DNA from: Rhynchopus sp. YZ270_cl-10
Taxonomy: Eukaryota; Euglenozoa; Diplonemea; Diplonemida; Diplonemidae
Length of the DNA: 64,000 bases
Assembly: GCA_964035575.1 (NCBI GenBank)
Contig: OZ037860.1
Location: 1,078,689-1,142,688 of the forward strand
Direction: 5' to 3'
This document shows positions 18,955 to 28,695 of the stretch, piece by piece. The position numbers and the translations under genes are program-made. Numbering within the stretch: position 1 is the stretch's first letter; every line of letters starts with the position of its first letter. The notes under the pieces are model-generated. The model was not told the DNA's origin, searched no databases, and saw nothing but the letters and a program-made list of their open reading frames with translations.

Positions 18955-21900
18955 ATGATAACATCAGATAAGAAACTCAAGGAGATAACTCAAGAGTACA
19001 CCACCGCAATCAAAGCCTATGAGAAGCAGATCAACCTCCTCGGTAAGGCAGTGACGTCTGGGGTATTGAGTGTTGGTACGATCCAAGCCATACAACAGGA
19101 TGTCGTTCTAATTCAAGACAAGATCGCAAATCTCAAGTTGGAACAGAAGAAGGCTCTGGTACCATTTCATGAGGAGAAGAAGAAGGATAAGGTTGCCAAG
19201 AAGAAGATCACAGACAAGGAGCTTCTACCATTCGTACAAGAAGATATCAAGGATCTGAAGACAGCTGTTGCAAAGGCTAAGAAAGATCTCAAAGGTACCT
19301 TCTTCAAGCAGAACAAGTCAAGATTCGTCAGAGACTTCAAACCTGAACAACAAGGGCAGCTGAATGACATCGAGAAGCAACACAAGGAAGCCAAACGTAA
19401 GATTCTTGATGATGCAAAAGAAACACACAAGGAAGATATCATTCGGGGGAGGCTTGGAATAAAGAAGGAAGAAGAAGAACAGACAACTATCACTGAAGAC
19501 CCCAACCATCTGGAGGAACTTATCGCAAAAACCGCAGTAAAAGTCATCCATGGAGACAAAGGTACAGATGCCAAGATGATAATAGAGCTCCCTGAACCGC
19601 TAGATGAGTACTTCTCTTCAACAATACGTGCACAATATGACACCATCACCGCATTCATTCAGGGAGACTTAGAAGGCAATCGCACCAAGAAGGTTAAGTT
19701 TATCTTGATGGCTATCTTCAGCAAACCAGACAATGAATCACCCAAACAAATCAGCAAGGAAGTATTCCTCAACAGTGTACTTGCAACAGACGTACTTGAC
19801 TTAGATGCAGTTATGAAGCAAGGGAATGAGCTCTTCAACCGCGATGAAGGGGAGTCAGGTTTATTCTTTGTTGGCTTCAAGTATGTCACGATCTTAACCT
19901 ACAACACAAAGATGCAGATCGGTGGTGAATATATTGATGTTGTGGAGAGGTTCAGTGCCAACTCCAATCTCAAGAAGAATATTGTGAATGTAAAGAATGA
20001 TGAATACCCAGAAGTCAACAACGCATGCTTCCGTTTTGCTGTGATGGCACATGAACACGACTTCCCGAAAGACGCATCACGAGTGAGCAAGTACTACAAG
20101 AAGAAGACTGGATGGATTGAGTCAAAGTATGATTTTTCGGTGTTTACTGACTACACGGTCCCTACAACGGATCAGCAGGTCAAACACTTCCTGAAGGAAA
20201 ACAAGAACACATCAATTAGCATATATGGTATTGAAGCCACATCCAACTCCGACAAGACAGGCAAGTTCCATGTGTTGAGGCACGAGAAGTCCCCAAAGGA
20301 AGACCACATGAACCTCCTCTTCCATGACAACCACTACATGCTGATCAAGAACCTGAGCAAGATGATGGGTGATAATAACAAATATGTGTGCCCCAAGTGT
20401 TTGTCAGTCAAGAAGGATACCAAGAAGGAGATTGATGCCCACCTTGAGTCATGCAACGAGAAACCAACACAGAGAACACAGATGGCAAGGTCTGCTATTA
20501 TTGAGTTCTCCGAGAACAAGATGAAGAACAAAGAGATGAAGCCATTCATTATTACAGCAGATTTCGAGAGCTTCCTTGACACAAGAGACCAGGATACATC
20601 ATACAGCAAGACAAAGACACAGACAGGCAAAGAGGAGACAACCATTCTCCAAACCCATCGTGCAGCCTCTTTCTCCCTAAAGCTTGTACCCGACACTTCA
20701 CTCCACTTTACAGGTAAAACACTTTACACATACACACCTTCAGATCAAGATGATGCAGTAGAGTACGAGATTGACTTACTTGGTCAATTCAACAATGCCT
20801 GCCAGGAGATAGCCGAGGACGTTGCAGCATTCATGACCACAAGCCAGAAGGAGCATGGTAGCATTGATAGTGCATGCATCGCATTTACAGCTGAAGATAA
20901 GGATAGACATGAAGAAGCCAAGAAGTGTGCATTCTGCAACAAGACCTTTAACTTCCAAAACATCAAAGTCAGAGACCATTGCCATTTGACTGGGAAGTAC
21001 AGAAGGGCCTTGTGCTCTTGGTGCAACCTCAACAATAAGACAGAGTACAACATCCCCATCTACTTCCACAACGCCAGAGGATACGACAACAACTATATCT
21101 TCAAGATGCTGAAGCAGTATGACTCAAATGGCGTCAATGTTCTGAACACCAACAGCCAAACAACAATGCTGATCAAGATGGACAAGTACACGAAAGTCAA
21201 GGTAAATCATGGGAAGGAGATTAAGAATAGGAAGATTTCGTTCCAGGTGAAGGATAGTCTACAAGTCATGTCGTCTTCGTTGGACACGCTGTTGAAGAAC
21301 TTACCCCATGATCAGAAGGTACATCAGCTAGACTACATCAAGACCGCACACAGGGATATTGACGTGAATGATAAAGGCATGCTTGACCTCTTGTTGGGTA
21401 AAGGAGTGTTTCCGTATTCGTACTTCGACAGTCCCAAGAAGCTAAGTGGATCACTACCATCGAAAGACCTATGGTATGACTGTCTAAGGCAGGATGACAT
21501 CAAACAAGAAGACTACGATAAAGCCTGCAGAGTGTGGAACACCCTAAAGTGCAAGACCTTCAAAGACTACCACGACTTCTACCTCAACATGGATGTGCTT
21601 GGTCTTGCAGACGTCCTACAGGCACAAAGGAAGAACCTCCACACAACACATAAGCTGGACATTTGCCACTACTGCAGTCTCCCGAGCTTCAGCTATGATG
21701 CATGGCTACTGAAGCAACAAGAAGATGATGTGAAGATGAAGACCCTGAAGGACCCAGAACTATACGAGTTGTTTGAGGATCAAAAGCGTGGAGGGTTTAC
21801 ATGCACTGTGAAGAGACACTGCAAGGCCAACAACAAGCACACAAGAAGCGCAGCGACAGCTGAAGTGGGAGAGAATGTTGCTAAAGAAGGAGACACGCAC

Positions 21901-23247
21901 CTGTTGTACATTGACGCAAACAACTTATACGGGTGGGCTATGTGCAAGAAGCTTCCCTACGATGATTTCAAGCTGATGGAATGCAAGAGTTTGGACTCAG
22001 GAGCAGAGCTCCATCGAGGGTTAACACCCGAGGAGACTGAGAAGATGATTGCCGACTACAACCCAGATAGCGACACAGGTTATGCTCTAGAAGTTGACCT
22101 TGAGTACCCTTTGAGCCTCCACGACAAGCACTGGGACTTCCCTCTTGCACCATACAATAGGACTGTTAGAAGTGGAGAGCTGTCAGACTATCAGAGGAAA
22201 GTACTTGATGATGAGAAGCATGCAGAGGGTGGGAAGCTTATTGCAGACTTCAAAGACAGAGTGAAGCAGACATACAACATTGAGTACTTGCAGTTCCTCC
22301 TCAGGCAAGGTCTGAAGTTGACGAAGGTCCACCGCATTGTCTCATTCAAGCAGGACAACATCATGAAGCCATACATCGACAAGAACAGCGCACTGAGAGC
22401 ACAGGCAAAGAACGATTTCGAGAAGGACCTGTACAAGTTGCTCAACAACTCCATCTATGGGAAGACCCTGGAAAATGTTCGTGGTAGGACAGAGATGAAG
22501 AACATCCCTTACGACAAGACAAAGTGGGTGAAGGGGAAGGAGGTTCCAATGACAGAGGAGGAAATCAAGGAGTACATAGCGAAACATCAAAGCAAACCAT
22601 TCTTCAACTGCAACACTGTCGACCTGAAGAGCAGCAAGATACTTCAATTCATGCAGGGGGACGTCACTCTTGACAAGCCTGTTTACATTGGCTCACAAAT
22701 CCTGGACTACAGTAAGCTTCTCATGAACAGCTTCTTCTACGACACCCTCATCCCACATTTCGGAAGGGAGAACGTGACCATGGCCTACACCGACACTGAC
22801 AGCTTTGTGCTGGAGATAACAACAAAGGATCTTGATGAGGAGCTTGCCAAGCTGTCTGCAGACTTTGACTTCAGCAACTACCCAACAACCCACGAGCTGC
22901 ATGACGTAAACAACAAGAAGGTCCCAGGGAAGTTCAAAGATGAGCTGGCTGGTGATGTGATGGTTGAGTTCATTGGCTTGAGGGCAAAGTGCTATGCCTA
23001 CTCAACGATCAAGAAGAACGACGACAACAAGGCCAAGGGTATAGCAAAGTCTGTCAGTAAAACTCTCAACCTGGACACCTATCGAAGTACCCTTGAATCC
23101 CACAAGAAGCACGTTGTGACGATCAACAGCATCGAGAAGAGGGATCATGAGCTGCATACAGTGAGGTCTCAGAAGATAGCATTGAGTGCCTTCGATGACA
23201 AGAGGTATATTTGCGAGGATGGAGTTACCACAAAGGCCTACCGATAA
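18955..23247 (+). CDS. POLB: Protein-primed family B DNA polymerase (Polinton B)
   Basis: 1,430 residues. The first 250 residues are Lys/Glu-rich and coiled, possibly the terminal-protein part used for priming. Near residue 476 is a zinc finger (YVCPKCLSVKK), near 530 exonuclease motif I (TADFESF), near 657 an endonuclease-VII-like Cys/His cluster (CAFCNKTF, DHCHLTGKYR, CSWCN), and near 705 exonuclease II (YFHNARGYDNNYI). Polymerase motif A lies near 983 (IDANNLYGWAM), motif B near 1160 (KLLNNSIYGKTLEN) and motif C near 1276 (AYTDTDSF). The order is that of Polinton/adenovirus-type polymerases, which replicate the element from its ends. The leader is a run of A. The gene converges on the capsid gene with a hairpin between. 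Confidence 0.95.
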   Translation: MITSDKKLKEITQEYTTAIKAYEKQINLLGKAVTSGVLSVGTIQAIQQDVVLIQDKIANLKLEQKKALVPFHEEKKKDKVAKKKITDKELLPFVQEDIKDLKTAVAKAKKDLKGTFFKQNKSRFVRDFKPEQQGQLNDIEKQHKEAKRKILDDAKETHKEDIIRGRLGIKKEEEEQTTITEDPNHLEELIAKTAVKVIHGDKGTDAKMIIELPEPLDEYFSSTIRAQYDTITAFIQGDLEGNRTKKVKFILMAIFSKPDNESPKQISKEVFLNSVLATDVLDLDAVMKQGNELFNRDEGESGLFFVGFKYVTILTYNTKMQIGGEYIDVVERFSANSNLKKNIVNVKNDEYPEVNNACFRFAVMAHEHDFPKDASRVSKYYKKKTGWIESKYDFSVFTDYTVPTTDQQVKHFLKENKNTSISIYGIEATSNSDKTGKFHVLRHEKSPKEDHMNLLFHDNHYMLIKNLSKMMGDNNKYVCPKCLSVKKDTKKEIDAHLESCNEKPTQRTQMARSAIIEFSENKMKNKEMKPFIITADFESFLDTRDQDTSYSKTKTQTGKEETTILQTHRAASFSLKLVPDTSLHFTGKTLYTYTPSDQDDAVEYEIDLLGQFNNACQEIAEDVAAFMTTSQKEHGSIDSACIAFTAEDKDRHEEAKKCAFCNKTFNFQNIKVRDHCHLTGKYRRALCSWCNLNNKTEYNIPIYFHNARGYDNNYIFKMLKQYDSNGVNVLNTNSQTTMLIKMDKYTKVKVNHGKEIKNRKISFQVKDSLQVMSSSLDTLLKNLPHDQKVHQLDYIKTAHRDIDVNDKGMLDLLLGKGVFPYSYFDSPKKLSGSLPSKDLWYDCLRQDDIKQEDYDKACRVWNTLKCKTFKDYHDFYLNMDVLGLADVLQAQRKNLHTTHKLDICHYCSLPSFSYDAWLLKQQEDDVKMKTLKDPELYELFEDQKRGGFTCTVKRHCKANNKHTRSAATAEVGENVAKEGDTHLLYIDANNLYGWAMCKKLPYDDFKLMECKSLDSGAELHRGLTPEETEKMIADYNPDSDTGYALEVDLEYPLSLHDKHWDFPLAPYNRTVRSGELSDYQRKVLDDEKHAEGGKLIADFKDRVKQTYNIEYLQFLLRQGLKLTKVHRIVSFKQDNIMKPYIDKNSALRAQAKNDFEKDLYKLLNNSIYGKTLENVRGRTEMKNIPYDKTKWVKGKEVPMTEEEIKEYIAKHQSKPFFNCNTVDLKSSKILQFMQGDVTLDKPVYIGSQILDYSKLLMNSFFYDTLIPHFGRENVTMAYTDTDSFVLEITTKDLDEELAKLSADFDFSNYPTTHELHDVNNKKVPGKFKDELAGDVMVEFIGLRAKCYAYSTIKKNDDNKAKGIAKSVSKTLNLDTYRSTLESHKKHVVTINSIEKRDHELHTVRSQKIALSAFDDKRYICEDGVTTKAYR

Positions 23248-23256
23248 GTCTTCAAT

Positions 23257-23279
23257 ATACATATCTCTGCGATATGTAT
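23257..23279. terminator. Hairpin between convergent polymerase and capsid genes (B)
   Basis: Arms ATACATATC and GATATGTAT enclose the loop TCTGC. The sequence is the exact reverse complement of the hairpin at 29390-29412, and lies 10 bp after the polymerase stop and 17 bp before the capsid stop. Confidence 0.65.
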
Positions 23280-23295
23280 GTCTCTTATAGCAGTC

Positions 23296-24702
23296 TTACA
23301 GCACAGCACTGACCTCTTGCACAATCCCTGTCTTCAGGTTAAAGTCAACAACCTTATCGTAGTACACCAAACAATACAGGTACATGTCGTAGCTGGCCTC
23401 TCTCTCAATGTTCACTGTCAAGGTGTTTGCCTGAGTGCTTGAGACGCTGTCTTGGTTCAATGTGTTCTGAAGGTCAAAGCAGTACATGGGGTAGTACTTC
23501 CAGTCGTTGTAGGAGAGCAGCCCTTGAGTGGTGAACCCCATTCCCTCAGGATCCTTGTAGGCACTATGCATCTTCATGTACTCCTTGTAGGCAGACTCCC
23601 ACTTGTTCTTACCCACCTCAATTTCCAGATCCTTACTTGGCACCTTGATGCCGTTCAGGTCAACAGAGATCTTCTTCACCATACCACTGTCAAAGCGCGA
23701 CATATCATGCTCTTGACTCGTTTCCCTGTTTTTCGTTTGGCAGAAGATGATTGCACGTTTGATCCTTGTGTGCGACTTGATTGGTACAGGCCAGGAGATG
23801 TATGTGTCGCCAGCTGCAAACTCCTTTCTCTGAATTTGTGAAGACTCAAAGACCGCTTGAACCATACCAGACTTGTTGATGTAGCTCAGAACTCCAGCGA
23901 GCGGTGAAGGAGCCAAGGTGACACGAGGCATCCAGATCCTCATACCATACCCCACCCAGTTCAAGGCACGGTCACTAACCCCAGAAGAGCGAAGAACTAG
24001 AGCACTGTCGTCATTCACCTCAAAGTTGAACTCCATAGGTATGTTGGTGAACATCTTCTTGTGGTGCTGGAATATGTTGAAGATAAGACTGAGAGGAACC
24101 ATGCAGTGTATCTCTCTGTTCCCTGTGGTGCGTCTTGCGCGGTGTGAAGTGCTTGAGTCTCTGTTTGCAGTGTCATTGAACCCATCCACAAAGTCATCAT
24201 TAACAGCATCCTTCCAAGTGATGTAGTGGCTAAGTAGATTGCTCCCCACAGTGTCATCGTATTGATTGGTGAAGTGAATGAGTGACTCTGCATTCATCTG
24301 CTGTCCTGCAAAGTTGGGAGTGTCCTCGATGTTGACCCCACCGATCTTGAGTGACTTCCTTCTGAAGAAGTTGAGAACATTGGATGCGAAGGCAGCTTTG
24401 TTATCATCATTGTCAGCAAAGGTCCATGCTTCTGTAGCAGCCAGGGTCTTGTGTGCTGCAAGGTCTTCATACCCGTTACCACCTGCGTTTACCTTTACCA
24501 TCTTGAAGGACATCTCCAAGAACCCTTCAGAGGGGATGATGTGGCTGCTCTGGTCAAGAAGGGTGAAGGTGAAGTCCCGCTCGACTCTTCCAAACTGGTT
24601 CTGCAGGTTGCTTGACTTCCCAGTGTCTTGGATGGTGATGTAGTCGTACCCACTGACATCGGAGTGTCTCTTGGTTTTCTCACTCAAATTGTAGAAGCTC
24701 AT
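23296..24702 (-). CDS. MCP: Polinton B major capsid protein (double jelly-roll type)
   Basis: 468 residues, the same length as in A and about 97% identical (variable spots include RHSDVSGYD for RVSDVTGYD). The start codon overlaps the integrase stop in ATGA, so the two genes are probably coupled. Identification is by position, length and the surrounding virion genes. Third positions tend to G/C where A has A/T. Confidence 0.82.
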   Translation of the reverse strand: MSFYNLSEKTKRHSDVSGYDYITIQDTGKSSNLQNQFGRVERDFTFTLLDQSSHIIPSEGFLEMSFKMVKVNAGGNGYEDLAAHKTLAATEAWTFADNDDNKAAFASNVLNFFRRKSLKIGGVNIEDTPNFAGQQMNAESLIHFTNQYDDTVGSNLLSHYITWKDAVNDDFVDGFNDTANRDSSTSHRARRTTGNREIHCMVPLSLIFNIFQHHKKMFTNIPMEFNFEVNDDSALVLRSSGVSDRALNWVGYGMRIWMPRVTLAPSPLAGVLSYINKSGMVQAVFESSQIQRKEFAAGDTYISWPVPIKSHTRIKRAIIFCQTKNRETSQEHDMSRFDSGMVKKISVDLNGIKVPSKDLEIEVGKNKWESAYKEYMKMHSAYKDPEGMGFTTQGLLSYNDWKYYPMYCFDLQNTLNQDSVSSTQANTLTVNIEREASYDMYLYCLVYYDKVVDFNLKTGIVQEVSAVL

Positions 24703-27700
24703 TTTGATAAGCGGATTCTATCTTGAGCAAATAGAAATTGTCTCAGCTGTGTTTCATCGTTGAGTATGTCAGGTTTGAGTGTGGGGAATGCTCGTTGTGC
24801 TATGCCTTTCATGCGTTCAAAGGATGGATCTAGCGGTGGGAGAAGCTTAAGTCTTTTGTTGGTCTTCGGGGGTGTCGGGGTCTCCTGAGTTGACGTCTGT
24901 GGCTCCTGTGTCTCCTGTTCATCATCCCTCTCCTGAGTCTCCTGTTCATCATCCCTCTCCTGAGTCTTCTGTTCATCATCCCTCTCCTGAGTCTCCTGTT
25001 CATCATCCCTCTCCTGAGTCTTCTGTTCATCATCCCTCTCCTGTGTCTCCTGTTCATCATCCCTCTCCTGAGTCTCCTGTTCATCATCCCTCTCCTGAGT
25101 CTCCTGTTCATCATCCCTCTCCTGAGTCTTCTGTTCATCATCCCTCTCCTGAGTCTCCTGTTCATCATCCCTCTCCTGAGTCTTCTGTTCATCATCCCTC
25201 TCCTGTGTCTCCTGTTCATCATCCCTCTCCTGAGTCTCCTGTTCATCATCCCTCTCCTGAGTCTTCTGTTCATCATCCCTCTCCTGAGTCTCCTGTTCAT
25301 CATCCCTCTCCTGAGTCTTCTGTTCATCATCCCTCTCCTGAGTCTCCTGTTCATCATCCCTCTCCTGAGTCTTCTGTTCATCATCCCTCTCCTGAGTCTC
25401 CTGTTCATCATCCCTCTCCTGAGTCTTCTGTTCATCATCCCTCTCCTGTGTCTCCTGTTCATCATCCCTCTCCTGAGTCTCCTGTTCATCATCCCTCTCC
25501 TGAGTCTTCTGTTCATCATCCCTCTCCTGTGTCTCCTGTTCATCATCCCTCTCCTGTGTCTCCTGTTCATCATCCCTCTCCTGAGTCTTCTGTTCATCAT
25601 CCCTCTCCTGAGTCTTCTGTTCATCATCCCTCTCCTGAGTCTTCTGTTCATCATCCCTCTCCTGTGTCTCCTGTTCATCATCCCTCTCCTGTGTCTCCTG
25701 TTCATCATCCCTCTCCTGAGTCTTCTGTTCATCATCCCTCTCCTGTGTCTCCTGTTCATCATCCCTCTCCTGAGTCTTCTGTTCATCATCCCTCTCCTGA
25801 GTCTTCTGTTCATCATCCCTCTCCTGAGTCTCCTGTTCATCATCCCTCTCCTGAGTCTTCTGTTCATCATCCCTCTCCTGTGTCTCCTGTTCATCATCCC
25901 TCTCCTGAGTCTCCTGTTCATCATCCCTCTCCTGAGTCTTCTGTTCATCATCCCTCTCCTGAGTCTTCTGTTCATCATCCCTCTCCTGAGTCTTCTGTTC
26001 ATCATCCCTCTCCTGAGTCTTCTGTTCATCATCCCTCTCCTGAGTCTTCTGTTCATCATCCCTCTCCTGTGTCTCCTGTTCATCATCCCTCTCCTGAGTC
26101 TCCTGTTCATCATCCCTCTCCTGAGTCTCCTGTTCATCATCCCTCTCCTGAGTCTCCTGTTCATCATCCCTCTCCTGAGTCTTCTGTTCATCATCCCTCT
26201 CCTGAGTCTTCTGTTCATCATCCCTCTCCTGAGTCTTCTGTTCATCATCCCTCTCCTGAGTCTTCTGTTCATCATCCCTCTCCTGAGTCTTCTGTTCATC
26301 ATCCCTCTCCTGAGTCTTCTGTTCATCATCCCTCTCCTGAGTCTTCTGTTCATCATCCCTCTCCTGAGTCTTCTGTTCATCATCCCTCTCCTGAGTCTTC
26401 TGTTCATCATCCCTCTCCTGTGTCTCCTGTTCATCATCCCTCTCCTGAGTCTCCTGTTCATCATCCCTCTCCTGAGTCTCCTGTTCATCATCCCTCTCCT
26501 GAGTCTCCTGTTCATCATCCCTCTCCTGAGTCTCCTGTTCATCATCCCTCTCCTGAGTCTTCTGTTCATCATCCCTCTCCTGAGTCTCCTGTTCATCATC
26601 CCTCTCCTGAGTCTTCTGTGTGTCATCTGACTCCCTCACTCTCTTCTTAGCTCTTGCCTCTGCTCTGGGGTTACTGTTCAGATCTTCATCTTTCCAATTA
26701 GGACCAGCAAGGTTGGTCATGAAGCTGTCCATTTGTGACTCGTGTTCCGCTTCTTCTACAGCTGTGTTTTGCGGAGCATCACCAAAGTCTTGTTCTGGAG
26801 TAGATCTTGGAGCATCACCAAAGTCTTCAGGGTCGTTGACCCCTCCTGGGTCTTCAGCCTCCTCCTCTTTCACTTTCAACAACCTCTCAATCCTCACCTT
26901 CCTCCCATTACTCAGTCTTGCATTGACTTGAGCCACACTAACCACACTAAAGATCTCCCTTGAAAACTTTTGCTTTGTCCCCTTTGCATGTATATTCTTA
27001 CTCAACAACACCCTCACCCTATCACCAGGTTTTACACTAGACTGCGACACACTTGCTTTATCCAGGTTCATGATGAGTATGCTGACATCGTCGTTGGTGA
27101 CAAGGTTCGGAGGCTTCTTGATGGTGCTGTGGTATCTGTTGTTGTAGGCGTACGTTAGCTCCTGAAGGCTGTCTACCCAGTTTGCTGTCTTGTTGATCTC
27201 GAAGTGCTTTTGTAGGATCTCTCGTAGGGTTCTAGAGATGCGGTCAACAATCCCAAGGGCGTTATGGTCTCCAACCTCATTCATCTGGTGTTCTATGCTG
27301 TGGGCGCTGAAGACTTCGTTCACCATCAGGTTGTTGAATTCTAACCCGTTGTCACTCATGATCGTTTGAGGAAGGTCCTTCTTATCTGTCTGTATCTGAT
27401 GTAGTATTGCTGTCAAGGCTTCTTTGACACTACCCATTGTCTTGTTCTTCAGGGGTCTGGTGTACAACTTTCTACTAAAGACGTCTATCAAGTTCAGGAT
27501 CCATGAGTACCCTTTGTTCCTTGTCTTGAGCTTCTGGAAGTCGAGGAGGTCCATCTGCATGACGTGGTTGATCTCGAAGGCTGTGATGTGACCCGACAGC
27601 TTGCTTGGTTTCTTCCTGAACAGCTGATATGCCCTCTGCTTGTGTATGTAGTCCTCTATCTCGTCAAGGGTATACTTCTCACCTTCTTCATCACCCGCTG

Positions 27701-27800
27701 CGCCTGCAAACTGAAAGTCAAACAACCTCGCAGGATCAGTTATGTAACCTGAGTCTCGCCATAATTTGTTCAAGTTTACTCTTACTTCGTTTGAGCTCAT
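24699..27800 (-). CDS. INT: Polinton B rve integrase with giant 9-residue repeat tail
   Basis: 1,033 residues against about 477 in A. The N-terminal half matches A: the WRDSGYITDPARLFDF start, an rve core with MQMDLLDF and TIMSDNGLEFNN, and the SVKPGDRVRVLLSKN domain. After an acidic linker comes a run of about 63 units of RDDEQETQE/RDDEQKTQE, then the conserved end PTLKPDILNDETQLRQFLF. The repeat is an in-frame expansion of 27 bp and roughly doubles the protein. The charged repeat is expected to be disordered or helical; whether it alters integration is unknown. Confidence 0.9.
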   Translation of the reverse strand: MSSNEVRVNLNKLWRDSGYITDPARLFDFQFAGAAGDEEGEKYTLDEIEDYIHKQRAYQLFRKKPSKLSGHITAFEINHVMQMDLLDFQKLKTRNKGYSWILNLIDVFSRKLYTRPLKNKTMGSVKEALTAILHQIQTDKKDLPQTIMSDNGLEFNNLMVNEVFSAHSIEHQMNEVGDHNALGIVDRISRTLREILQKHFEINKTANWVDSLQELTYAYNNRYHSTIKKPPNLVTNDDVSILIMNLDKASVSQSSVKPGDRVRVLLSKNIHAKGTKQKFSREIFSVVSVAQVNARLSNGRKVRIERLLKVKEEEAEDPGGVNDPEDFGDAPRSTPEQDFGDAPQNTAVEEAEHESQMDSFMTNLAGPNWKDEDLNSNPRAEARAKKRVRESDDTQKTQERDDEQETQERDDEQKTQERDDEQETQERDDEQETQERDDEQETQERDDEQETQERDDEQETQERDDEQKTQERDDEQKTQERDDEQKTQERDDEQKTQERDDEQKTQERDDEQKTQERDDEQKTQERDDEQKTQERDDEQKTQERDDEQETQERDDEQETQERDDEQETQERDDEQETQERDDEQKTQERDDEQKTQERDDEQKTQERDDEQKTQERDDEQKTQERDDEQETQERDDEQETQERDDEQKTQERDDEQETQERDDEQKTQERDDEQKTQERDDEQETQERDDEQKTQERDDEQETQERDDEQETQERDDEQKTQERDDEQKTQERDDEQKTQERDDEQETQERDDEQETQERDDEQKTQERDDEQETQERDDEQETQERDDEQKTQERDDEQETQERDDEQKTQERDDEQETQERDDEQKTQERDDEQETQERDDEQKTQERDDEQETQERDDEQETQERDDEQKTQERDDEQETQERDDEQKTQERDDEQETQERDDEQETQERDDEQETQERDDEQKTQERDDEQETQERDDEQKTQERDDEQETQERDDEQETQEPQTSTQETPTPPKTNKRLKLLPPLDPSFERMKGIAQRAFPTLKPDILNDETQLRQFLFAQDRIRLSK
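24909..26617 (-). repeat. 27-bp tandem repeat in the integrase gene, about 63 units
   Basis: Plus-strand units read CTCCTGTTCATCATCCCT plus a variable 9 bp. Variation is almost confined to one spot: GAGTCTCC, GAGTCTTC or TGTGTCTCC. The period is a multiple of three on all frames, so open frames also appear on both strands. Confidence 0.97.
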
Positions 27801-27820
27801 TTATTTCTTCTACACAAAAA

Positions 27821-28222
27821 ATGGTCACTACAAGCAGATATCAGAAGACACCAGTGTACGTATCACCTGTCGACATGCAGAGGATTGCAGATGCCTTAGG
27901 CGGGAAGAGCAAGACAGTGTCAGTTACGTTGCATGCAAGTGGTATCAAACGGTATCCATTGCCACTAACCTCAAAGCAGAAGGAGAAGGTCAAGGAGAAG
28001 GGGTCAACACGCATCACTTTAAGTCAACCACAGCTGCTGTTCATTGGAGGTGATAGGAAGGAGGGAGGGTTCTTGCAGTTCTTGGTACCGTTATTGGCAG
28101 CAGGAGCAAGTGCACTCGCAGGCTCGCTTGGGACACAGCTTGGTAGCACAGCAGGGAAGTACATTGATAGGAAGGTGAATGGGCGTGGTCTGGTAGCACC
28201 TGGTAGAAGGTTAAAAAAATAG
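27821..28222 (+). CDS. Small basic PX-like virion protein (Polinton B)
   Basis: 133 residues, MVTTSRYQKTPVYVSPVDMQ to APGRRLKK, matching A except for the N-terminal 20 residues. It carries the same hydrophobic Gly/Ala segment and basic end. The start ATG follows ACACAAAAAA, and the divergent integrase start is 20 bp away. Function inferred as for other Polinton PX-like proteins. Confidence 0.72.
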   Translation: MVTTSRYQKTPVYVSPVDMQRIADALGGKSKTVSVTLHASGIKRYPLPLTSKQKEKVKEKGSTRITLSQPQLLFIGGDRKEGGFLQFLVPLLAAGASALAGSLGTQLGSTAGKYIDRKVNGRGLVAPGRRLKK

Positions 28223-28242
28223 GGGATGTAGCTGAGTCTTCG

Positions 28243-28695
28243 TTGACCCCTCTTCGAGATGATGAGATTATAGACTGGTGTAGAGATCAGGGCATAGAGC
28301 TGAAAGGTATGGTGATGAGGGATGAGATTACAGACAACATGGATGGGCTGTACTTGATGAACTTAGATGAGAGAGAGGGTAAAGGAACACATTGGGTAGG
28401 TTTCTTTCATAACAAGGAGTCTAAAGGACCCCAGACTTTCTACTTTGACCCCCTTGGTTTACCCCCTCCCCAAGAATTGACTGCACACTACAAACCCCTC
28501 ACATACAACACCAATCAAATACAGGATGTCTCTTCTGCACTATGTGGCTACTTTGTGTGTTTGTTCTTCAAGTACATGCATACGTATGAGGACAAATATG
28601 AAGGCTTCTACGCAATGACACACGGGATCTTTGGCAGCGACACAAAAGAAAACGAACGCGTACTTCTTGAGGATGTGTACGATCTATCAAAATGA
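28243..28695 (+). CDS. PRO: Adenovirus-type cysteine protease (Polinton B)
   Basis: THWVGFF, YFDPLGLPPP and SSALCGYFVCLFF mark the His, Asp and Cys regions in the order of the adenoviral protease. Compared with A it has a seven-residue insertion after VGFF. The conserved N-terminal part (RDDEIIDWCRDQGIE) again precedes the first in-frame ATG, so initiation is unclear; the start given is a TTG codon. The stop overlaps the next ATG in ATGA. Confidence 0.82.
   Translation: MTPLRDDEIIDWCRDQGIELKGMVMRDEITDNMDGLYLMNLDEREGKGTHWVGFFHNKESKGPQTFYFDPLGLPPPQELTAHYKPLTYNTNQIQDVSSALCGYFVCLFFKYMHTYEDKYEGFYAMTHGIFGSDTKENERVLLEDVYDLSK

Noticed and set aside
24830-26650. Frames of nearly 600 residues (RRGMMNRRL and VHHPSPESS repeats) over the integrase repeat
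   Set aside because: A 27-bp period keeps all frames open. Only the minus-strand integrase frame continues into conserved domains at both ends.
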